A stretch of 64,000 nt of DNA from Stemphylium vesicarium. Taxonomy: Eukaryota > Ascomycota > Dothideomycetes > Pleosporales > Pleosporaceae. Both the position numbers and the translations under genes were made by a program. Of this stretch, positions 56,570 to 64,000 are shown one piece after another (positions within the stretch are counted from its first letter, which is position 1; each line of letters starts with the position of its first letter). The notes under the pieces were generated by a model, which ran no database searches, was not told where the DNA came from, and saw only the letters and a program-made list of their open reading frames with translations. Location: positions 1 through 64,000 of the forward strand of contig QXCR01000010.1 in NCBI GenBank assembly GCA_004380135.1. The letters are read 5' to 3'.

Positions 56570-57316
56570 GATGGGGCCGGGTTGTCGCGGTTGTTGTTCT
56601 GGGGTCGGACTTGGATGATGGGGATAGGACCTGAGATGACGTGATTTTGGGTATGCGACCAGATTTAGTCGTCGGAATGGTCGTTGAGTTGAGTAACACG
56701 GCTTGTACACGAGAAATTGGGCGAGTAGCTCTAGATCACCACAAAATGTCTACGTGACGAATGTGTGAGAAATGCATGAGCATACAAGCGACGCTGATGG
56801 AGTTGATCAATCAACGTTCGGACATGGCCGTTGTCCGAGATCGGCCCAGCCCCGAGTTGGCAGGTCGCGTCGCCCCGCATCATCTTCAACACCTGAAAAG
56901 CATTATTCAAGACCTTGTAAGACCTATTGAGGAATATCCGAAGTTTCCGCTGCATAAAAAAAGGGGTCAGAGAAGCTCTCGTTCCCAGCTCACAGCGGAA
57001 GAGATCCTGTTACGGTTTGGGAGGTAAGGGTATTGCGCGTGTCACGTGCGTTGTCCTGGCGCTCCTCCCTGACCTCCATGAGCATTTTCTCCCATTACAA
57101 GCATCAGAGATACGTCATGTAAACAGACCCTGCTGCTGGCTTTTAAGAGGCCAGCTCGAGCAGAACAACAAAACAGAACAATGCAATACACCATGTTTTC
57201 ACTGCATTCGACACTGCAATGGATCCCGAGTCCATCTAGGTCTCAAATTCTACATCTACGACTCGCAATCCAAATCTATCTATGACCACGGTTTCCATCC
57301 AGAAACAACAAAAGAC
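56570..57316. other. Intergenic region
   Basis: About 750 bp between the HAD gene start and the 3' end of the next minus-strand gene. No motif was seen in any frame. Confidence 0.4.
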
Positions 57317-58261
57317 CTACGCCCCGCCCTTAGCAGCAACGCGTTTCCCCATCTCCTTCCACGCGTACCTCACCTCAATCGGCGTGAAATATTTCCTCCT
57401 CTCGCGCGCTTTCTGGCGGTAGGGTGCGCCAGCCGCCTTGCAATCATCGTTTCTATCTGCCTGGACTTCCTCTCGAGCAGCCCGAGCAGCACCTTGCTCT
57501 TCCCTCAGCCTCTTAAACTCCCGCTGCTCCCTCGCCTTCTCTTCACGCTCCGCTACCCCCCTCTTCACCTTTTCCGAAACTTATGGAGATGCGTTCGTAA
57601 TGCCTGCTTCAGGCGGGGGGTTGTGGGCAGATAGTGCTGTGTTAATGCGTCGCCGGTTGAGAAAGTGCCTGAGTGGAGCTTGGAAGCGATCGTGTACGCC
57701 ATCTGCCTAAGCAGCTTATCGGCTGTTGGACTCCGCGCCGCGGTCATCATGTCAATGATACTCTTGCCCGGAACAGCGGTGTTGACGCGGAGGAAGAAGT
57801 GATTGAAGAGGCCTTGTGTGAAGGAACCTAGACCGAGTGCGTCGGCAGCGCTGCACAGGTGCAGGTCCTTGTAAGAATCTTCGGCGCCGGGGATAGGTCT
57901 TCCCTGTGCATCTTTGACCACGTGGGGTCCGAATTGCGTTACTTCTTCTGCGCTGGGTAGGGCGAGGACGAGGGAGAATAGGGAATTGAGGGCGGAGAGG
58001 TCGATGCACTTGGGTACGATGACTTTTCCCTCGGCGATTAGGGAGGGGAGTGAAGACGCGGCTTTGAACAAGCGGAGCGGGATTTGTGGCACCGGCGGCG
58101 TCTACGAATCGCAGTTTCTCGCCTGGGAGGAGGGTTGCGTGCTGGGAGCGAGTCAGGCTTTGCATGTATTTTAAGCCGCCGGGCTCGGTCTGTTGCTCGG
58201 TAGGGGTCTTGAGCGCAGGCGCAGGAGACGCCACCTTGAAGTTTGTGCCGATTCTCGTCAT
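57317..58261 (-). pseudogene. Paralogue A of a divergent pair, frame shifted twice
   Basis: The start at 58261 (MTRIGTNFKVASP) opens a frame reading LLPGEKLRFVDAAG. At about 58095 the coding frame moves by one base to VPQIPLRLFKAASSL, then LSALNSLFSLVLALPS and LCSAADALGLGSFTQGLFN, to HKFRKR and a stop near 57565. Near 57568 a third segment, back in the first frame, reads EEKAREQREFKRLREEQ and ends RRKYFTPIEVRYAWKEMGKRV. No GT-AG pair fits at either change. The same three parts, in the same order, occur in the neighbour at 59285-60301. So all three belong to one gene about 310 codons long, with two compensating frame changes. The family is unknown to me; the middle has a BTB-like feel and the C-terminus is a charged coiled coil. 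A TATATAAA box lies 165 bp upstream. Confidence 0.6.
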
Positions 58262-58425
58262 TGTGGTGGTACTTTGGGGTTTAGGGGGTTCGTGGGATAT
58301 TTTTGGATGAGGTTGCAATGGGAGTTCGATGTCGGAGCTGAGAGTGAGTTTCGGTTGGTTGAGAAAGAAGTATAAAGACTCGGTACTAGTTGGTATGTAG
58401 AAGGAATGTATATGGGTTTTGGGGA

Positions 58426-58433
58426 TTTATATA
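58426..58433 (-). promoter_or_regulatory. TATA box, paralogue A
   Basis: TATATAAA on the minus strand about 165 bp before the ATG at 58261. Confidence 0.5.
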
Positions 58434-59120
58434 GGGAAGGGGGCGCTAATGACTGCGCAGTGAAAGGCAATTGAGGTCGTCAACACTGCGCCAAGTGCTT
58501 GGTAGGAAGTCACTAGGCTTTATATTTCGTCATCGCCTTGGATACTCCAGGTTTGCTCGTCGAGGTCACGCATCCGAGTGAATTGCTGTTTCTCGGCGCT
58601 CTCATGGCACGATACAAGCCCTAGCAATCGCGAGAGTGTGGACCTTGGACGTTTGTGGTATGCTGGTTCGCAATAGTCTCGATTGGAACTTGGGAAAACG
58701 TCTTGTAGGCAATCTTCGTGGAATGATAGTGGTAGCTAAAAGGTCCGATCAGATGTCATCTCGCGAGACGCCAATGATTGCTATGATGAAATCAGCTGAT
58801 GGGCTTTCACATTGATGAAAAGGAGATTCCCGCTCTCCCAGTCGTCTCCAATCACATACTCGGTCTATATACCCAAATCACCCCCGCTGATATTGTGCAA
58901 GACTGCTGCTCTCACAATTCCTAGTTCGAAACTAGCCGCCAAAGCTCGCGTGAAAGCTTTCTGCTCAATTTCACCTAAGCAACGCCCGAAACCATTCGCC
59001 AAGATTGTGCACAAACAGACTTCCGGCTGACCCTAGTATATTGGGGCTTGTAGGCCCTCACTCGACGGACGCTGTGACTTCGAGGTCTATTCATTCTGCT
59101 ACTCGCACCACTCCCTTCCC

Positions 59121-59128
59121 TATATAAA
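59121..59128 (+). promoter_or_regulatory. TATA box, paralogue B
   Basis: TATATAAA 157 bp before the ATG at 59285, nearly the same spacing as in paralogue A. Confidence 0.5.
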
Positions 59129-59284
59129 CCCCCCCTTCCCCCTTTCTCGTACTTCCAACCCAACCTACTGCAATCTTAGCACACTCAACTCCACCTCAGC
59201 TCCTCTTTACTCCCCAACAGACTACCTCTTTCAGCAATATCATATCCCACAATCAGCCACCCCTTTCCCACCTTCAACATAACA

Positions 59285-60301
59285 ATGGCTCCCAAGTCTC
59301 TTTCCCAACGCCTCGCCTCCAACGGCACCATCAAGGCTCCCGCCGCCGCCCCTACTACATCCTCAACCGTCCTGACCAAGGCGTTCGTCAGCGCACCCGG
59401 CCCCAAGAGCCGCGAAGAAGCCGAGGCCAATGCAGCTGAGAACGTCAAAATCTACAGCCTCTCCTTCGCCGACCGCAAGCTCCTCGCCAAAGGCCCAAAA
59501 GTACACATCGTCGACCACAATGGCAACTTCGTAATCGACATGCCCCACGCTCTCTTCCGCGCCATCTCGACCAACAAGGACCTAGTCGCAGGAACCCCAG
59601 GTGCCCAACCAGGCATCATCACACTACCATCCAGTCTCGACACCGCGATTGTAGCCGACATGATTCAGCACTTCAAGGACCACACGACTTCAAAGCAGTA
59701 CGCCAAGGACCTGAAGGGCTACGACGTGACCTACCCCGACATCTAGCTGTGCAGCGCCGGAGACTACCTAGGCATGAGCCTCTACACGCAACACATTTTC
59801 AACTGGTACTGGGCGCGTCTCCGCTCCGGGCACCTCCCCAGCTACGCCGACCTCGACGCTGTAACCTCTGTGCGCACGCCGCAGGATGACAGCATCTTCC
59901 ACAAGGTGGTGCAAGCGGTCGTGAATATGGATACGGAGGGCGAGATCCCAGATCCGGAGGATCACCAGACGTACCTGGAGACGAACGAGCGCTTCCGTGC
60001 AGCGGTGGAAGAGGCTAAGGTCAAGGCGCAGAATCATCGTGACTTTATGGAGCGCAAGAAGCGGAGGGAAGAGGTGGCTGCCCGCCAGGGCGAAGCGGCA
60101 GCTGAGCAGTATAAGGTGCGTGTGAAGGCTCAGAAGGAGAGGAAGGCGAGGGAACAGGTCAGGTGGGATGAGAAGAAGAAGGCCGAGGCGGAGTTGGCGG
60201 CGCGTGTTAACGCGAAGATGACGCAGTCGGAGAAGAAGCAGTGGAAGACGGATGAGGCTGTGTATATGCGCCGGGTTTACGGGAAGAATGTTTCTGTTTA
60301 G
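59285..60301 (+). pseudogene. Paralogue B of the divergent pair, one in-frame TAG
   Basis: One frame of 339 codons with a single internal TAG at 59744-59746. The first 153 codons read MAPKSLSQRLASNG, then LLAKGPKVHIVDHNGNF and DMPHALFRAIS, and end YDVTYPDI. After the TAG the same frame goes on LCSAGDYLGMSLYTQHIFNW and then into a long Lys/Arg/Glu coiled coil (ERKKRREEVAARQGEAA) ending EKKQWKTDEAVYMRRVYGK. The block next to the stop (LCSAGDYLG) matches LCSAADALG in paralogue A. The two C-termini align without gaps (RRKYFTPIEVRYAWK versus KKQWKTDEAVYMRRV). The stop therefore falls inside a conserved domain. It could be CAG changed to TAG. Readthrough or two short proteins remain possible, since an ATG follows at 59774. 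Function unknown. Confidence 0.65.
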
Positions 60302-61127
60302 AGGCGCGGAGATGGCGGAGAGGACGCGGAGGTGGATTGGGAACGGATGACGTTTAATGGTTGGAGCTTGAGCTTGGAGCGGTTTCGGTGTGAATATCTC
60401 ATTTTGGCTTGATAGACGGAACTGTTGTGTAACTAGAAGGTGAATAGCCCTCGAATAGTATTGTAGTCCTGGCGAGATCTCCAAAATTATGCAAGGTACA
60501 AGAAACAGACAAAGTCCAGGCAGACTTGTCAACAATCAAGCCGATCAAGCCGATCTAACCGAATTTAGTAAGATCTTAACCTATGTGAGCTCGTGAATTA
60601 CTATATTAGGTTAGCCCGGCTTGATTGGCTTGATTGTTGACAAGTCTGAGTCCAGGTACTGTGGACCGGTGCAGCGCATTGCGTTGATTGCGGCATACCC
60701 AAATGCTGCAACTCTTCCAGTACGACGTGACCCTCTTCACTCTTCGCGTTCGACCCTCATCAAACCTAGCAGCGAGCCATAACTTTTTGGGGTTTTGAAA
60801 AGTGATGGAAGAACCGTTGAACCAGCTCAGAAGCATTCGTGATGCATTCGTTCGTAATCGGAGCTCACCCATGGGTTTCAAGCTCTCCCTCGTTACAAAC
60901 TTGACTCAGCGACGTCCTGGATTGTTTGATAAGATTGATAGTCAGCACCATGCGATAAATCGAAAATTTTGATTTGGTGGTGAGACATACGTGTACCCAA
61001 AGCTATGTGACGCTCAGCGAAGTTGTATCGATAAATCTGCTGATGTTTCAAGGCCTATAGAATCTCGTCCACATAGCGTAGCTTTAGAATTGAGTCGAAC
61101 TTCGATGTCTTTGGCCCAAACTCCGAT
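60302..61127. other. Intergenic region holding a MITE
   Basis: Apart from the element at 60521-60648, nothing was recognised in these 0.8 kb. Confidence 0.4.
60513..60656. mobile_element. hAT-like MITE with 8-bp target duplication
   Basis: The element is 128 bp (60521-60648). Its arms, 60521-60560 and 60609-60648, are inverted repeats matching at 37 of 40 bases, both beginning CAGACTTGTC from the outside. A weaker match (GAATTTAGTAA versus TAATATAGTAA) extends the arms to about 51 bp. The 8-bp direct repeat AGTCCAGG flanks it exactly, at 60513-60520 and 60649-60656. A TIR element with an 8-bp duplication and no coding capacity is the mark of a non-autonomous hAT-type element (MITE). The near-perfect arms and intact duplication suggest a fairly recent insertion. 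Confidence 0.9.
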
Positions 61128-61757
61128 TTACACAATCTTTATTTCTTCCAGGGGCAGTGATGTTATGAGGTTGTTGAGTGCCTCCACCTCTTGATCGTAC
61201 GATACCTTGGCTCTTTCCGAGCTTTTGAGAAAGGATTGCACCAGGACCAGACCGATCCTTTCATATTCTGATGATGCCTTAGAAAGTTGCTGGGCGACTA
61301 TCCCAAACACCTGATCCCCCCGTTGTGCCACTATTATCTTCAGAATTGTTCCTGGTTCCAACATAGGATTCGCAGTCCTGAGGTCGTATTCAGGGTAGAA
61401 ATGTTTAAGGCGAAAGCTTACGCTATCGTTAGACATGTTTCCGAGAGCGTCTCGCACCAGTGTCTCAAAATAAGGAACTCCAGTTGTCTCCCCTGTTTCA
61501 CTCAAGCAAACGTCTCCCAGTCTGGTGATTGAGAGTATACGCCCTCTTAGAATAAGGGTGGCGTCTCTTACGTCCCCAAGATATGGTCCTCCAACAACGG
61601 TGCATTTCAGGTCCACAAGTTCCAGCAAGCCCATCAATGATTCAGTCCAAAAGGATATTGCAGCCTGGTGCGCGGGATTGGGGAACACAACATGATGTAT
61701 GCAGCCAAGATATGTGGGTGAGTCTGAGTATTTTCCGTCGAATGAATGGCAGGTCAA
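61128..61757 (-). pseudogene. 3' half of a HET-domain protein gene
   Basis: The frame is open from about 61780, without an ATG until 61634, to a stop at 61128. It opens HSFDGKYSDSPTYLG at the place where HET proteins have their SWAS-x-DG motif. CTVVGGPYLGDVRDATL and LILRGRI follow, the C-terminal region found after the HET domain in many fungal proteins, and then a tail (ERIGLVLVQSF). The HET domain that should precede it is not present upstream: the next 300 bp hold no such sequence before the NDUFS5 gene, which starts on the other strand. I read it as a truncated remnant. A short independent protein starting at 61634 is possible but less likely. Confidence 0.6.
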
Positions 61758-62094
61758 CGAAAGAGCCTTGTGCGACTGGTCAGGTCATCGGTGGGAGATA
61801 GTCAGCCTGATCACTAGCACTTCTTCCGGCGATTGAGCGCAATTCGGTTAGTTTTGGAAGCAAGCCAATCATGCTTCACCTAGAATTAACGTAGACAGAC
61901 GCGACGCGCAGTATCATCGACTCGAATGGATGGATGCAAGTGCTAGGGTGAAAGACGCACGTTGGAGACCAGCAGCCAGTCGATCGCGGCCCTTGGACCA
62001 GAAAGTCCGTGCGCTGCTGACGTAACACAAGTTCATCCTCGCCCGCAGACAGCTGCGCATCGCGACCTAGGACCCCCACTTAAACACCGCGACA
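61758..62094. other. Upstream region of NDUFS5
   Basis: About 340 bp, with no coding signal. Confidence 0.4.
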
Positions 62095-63133
62095 ATGGCT
62101 TCAGGATACGGAATTGCTGGTGGTACGTACTCTTACTCTCCTCCGGACGACGTAGGAGCTTTTGGTAGGGGCGGAGGCTTTGGAGCGATCGCAATGCCAC
62201 TACGAAGAGCGGAACCGGAACGGATGCGGCGGGCGACGACGACCATACCCGATACCGAAGCGACGCAAACGAGGAGTAGAGGAAATATGAGAAGATCGGA
62301 TGGAGTGACGGCGGATAGTGGTGAGGGCTTGGGTGAAGAGCCAGGGCTGCTATACCACCATCGCGGACAATCAAGACTTGAAAAGACACCACGGACACGC
62401 GGACGATATAGACACGAGCGACCAGAGCACAAACCGCGCACTGCCACCAGGAATATCTATCTGCGATATATCAAGAATTCCGCCAGTCCCAACTACCCGC
62501 CCGCCGGCAGCCCTACCCTAAGACCTCCACGCCTCAGCCACATTATCAAAGCTCTCCAAGCCCTCCAATAGCTTCCTCATATCATCCGCCCTCTACCATA
62601 CAAACCACCAACTTCAACGCACCAGAATCAGACTAACAAAACCCCTCTAGGCCCATCCCGCTGCTTCCCCTTCTGGCAAGAAGTCCTCGCCTGCTACACG
62701 ACAAACACAAACGCAGAGGACGACTCAGGCAAAGCAAAATGCGCCCCAGTTCTTGAAGACTATTACGAGTGTCTGCACCACAAGAAGGAGGTACGTCTTA
62801 CAACCCACCTATTCACACATCCACCATCCACTTACCCACCCACTATACATCCCCAAGCCACTTACCCACCTATCCATTCCACATCTCCAAGTCCACCACC
62901 CCAAGTACCTCCAGTAAATCAAACCGAAAAACAAACAGAGCTAATATAATTCTTTCTTCCAGGCCGCACGCACCCTCGCCCTCCAAGCCGCCTACCGCAA
63001 AGCCGAAGCCAACATAAAACGCGACGATGCGCCTTCAGCGGGCGAGATAAGGCGTCTGGGTGTGCTGGATGCGCCGCTTGAGGAGAAGAATCTCAAGGCG
63101 AGCAAGTGGTTTCCTCACAAGGAGATTAACTAG
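62095..63133 (+). CDS. Complex I 15-kDa subunit NDUFS5, twin CX9C
   Basis: Exons 62095-62122, 62651-62790 and 62963-63133 give 112 residues. The first exon codes only MASGYGIAG. Exon 2 carries CFPFWQEVLAC and CAPVLEDYYEC, two C-x9-C pairs, followed by LHHKKE; this is the signature of the NDUFS5 (PFFD) accessory subunit on the intermembrane-space side of complex I. Exon 3 is a charged helix (AARTLALQAAYRKAEA) and a short tail (SKWFPHKEIN). Oxidation and import by the Mia40 route are expected. The first intron is 528 bp, much longer than any other in the window, and happens to keep an open frame for 150 codons. Both joints restore conserved codons (GG-PSRCF, KKE-AAR). Confidence 0.88.
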
Positions 63134-64000
63134 AGAGGATTATCTGCGTCGAAGCAGGAGAGAGGGGAGGGGGAGAGGGATGATGATGGGTAATTTTAGC
63201 CCTGGGTGTATGTAGACATTGAAATGGGAATGCAAATGGAAAAATAAAGCTATGAAGCGAGTGCGAGTGATGTTACACAATTCCTTGTCTGCGGAGCCAA
63301 GCCGACGATGTCGTGGTCATCATCAACACCACTACACTCTTCTCGCCTCTGTTTACTCTATTCACTCTGCCTGCTTCCCCATCTTCCCTTCCCGCCCTCG
63401 ACCTGCAAACAGCAAAATCCCACAATTAATCTCAACCATCGTAATCAGCCATCAGCATCAGCATCATACAGCACAGTCACACAAAACACGCTTCCTCGAC
63501 AATCAAAAGGATAAAGGACATAGGATCGAGGATAAAACGTTTCTCTTTGCAATTCAGACTACAGATATCAGAAAGAAGCAGAGCGAAGAAAGAATAAGCA
63601 TCCATATCATCATACACATCTCTCCCCCACAGTAAAAGACACAGCACCACCACCAACCAACTGCCAACGCCTAGGTCAAAGCTTCATTTACGCGATCGCG
63701 ATCCCGGAAGCGTGATGAGAATGTGTGAATGTGAAAATGAAGCAAATGGATGCTGTCTGTGTAGCGTACAAAACGAAGAATGAAGAAAGACCCCAAACCC
63801 CCGTGGCTAATCAAACAAGAAGACATTCCCCATTCCGTAATCCCCAACCAAGTCCCCCCTGGCATTCCGTTTCCCATTTCCATGTCAAAAAAGCATAACC
63901 GCATCTCACCATCAATATCACCCACGTAACCCCCTCCACCCAGTCATCCATACATCCATCCATCCAGTCGTCCATCCGTCCATCCATCCATCCAGTCGTC
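63134..64000. other. Window end, no recognised gene, CATC repeat
   Basis: The 3' flank of NDUFS5 and beyond. Open frames are short and Ser/His-rich. The last 50 bases are an imperfect CATC tetranucleotide repeat with GTCGTC interruptions that runs off the window. Confidence 0.4.
63944..64000 (+). repeat. Imperfect (CATC)n microsatellite
   Basis: Repeats of CATC with CAGTCGTC interruptions, reaching the window end. Confidence 0.8.

Larger units (their letters stand above)
58262..59284. other. Divergent promoter of the paralogue pair
   Basis: 1,023 bp between the two start codons. Each gene has its own TATATAAA (58426-58433 minus; 59121-59128 plus). The plus-strand leader is strongly pyrimidine-rich (CCCCCCCTTCCCCCTTTCTC). 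Confidence 0.5.

Noticed and set aside
59726..59746. GTGACC...CTAG as an intron removing the TAG in paralogue B
   Set aside because: Only 21 bp long, too short for splicing.
62095..62571. 158-residue protein starting at the NDUFS5 ATG
   Set aside because: It reads through a good GTACGT donor; spliced exons give the conserved NDUFS5 instead.
1..64000. CRISPR array, rRNA or operon-type structure
   Set aside because: No regularly spaced repeats and no rRNA core sequence; spliceosomal introns throughout show a eukaryotic nuclear genome.

Overview
The window is a stretch of nuclear DNA from a filamentous ascomycete (Pezizomycotina). Genes are dense and lie on both strands. Introns are short (about 45-155 bp, GT-AG) with CTRAY-like branch sites. 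Several families are largely confined to this group: a class II hydrophobin, HET and Fungal_N (STAND N-terminal) proteins, DUF3176, a PTH11-type CFEM receptor, a But2-domain secreted protein and a tannase/feruloyl esterase. The look of the conserved genes suggests Dothideomycetes, perhaps Pleosporales, but that is an inference from memory of protein style and not a search result.

Layout. 1-5.1 kb: a small conserved Cys-rich protein, a fragmentary Fungal_N/ankyrin-type locus, a gene-poor stretch and a class II hydrophobin. 6.7-17.4 kb: an APC/LAT amino-acid permease, the PP2A scaffold subunit (TPD3/PR65), a dithiol glutaredoxin, an LMBR1-type membrane protein and a secreted tannase-family esterase. 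18.6-24.4 kb: a HET-ankyrin gene and a DUF3176 membrane-protein gene broken by two stop codons. 24.7-33.0 kb: SFI1, an NDUFAF8-like twin CX9C protein and cytosolic isoleucyl-tRNA synthetase. 33.5-35.6 kb: a secreted protein built of two C-x59-C modules and a broken F-box gene. 36.6-42.7 kb: MOT1. 42.7-46.0 kb holds no recognisable gene. 46.0-49.7 kb: a CFEM-containing PTH11-like receptor and an F-box-like hypothetical gene. 49.7-52.6 kb is gene-poor with decayed coding traces. 52.6-56.6 kb: a GPI-type proline-rich wall protein, a But2-domain protein and a HAD phosphatase. 57.3-60.7 kb: two divergently transcribed paralogous genes, each with a damaged frame, followed by a small hAT-like MITE with an 8-bp target duplication. 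61.1-63.1 kb: the 3' half of a HET gene and the complex I subunit NDUFS5.

The genes fall into two sorts. Housekeeping genes (TPD3, glutaredoxin, SFI1, ILS1, MOT1, NDUFAF8-like, NDUFS5) are complete and splice cleanly. Between them lie accessory, surface and self-recognition genes, many truncated or carrying in-frame stops, and most of those stops could be single C-to-T changes. Exon joints were read by eye; where the frame could not be reconciled the entry says so.
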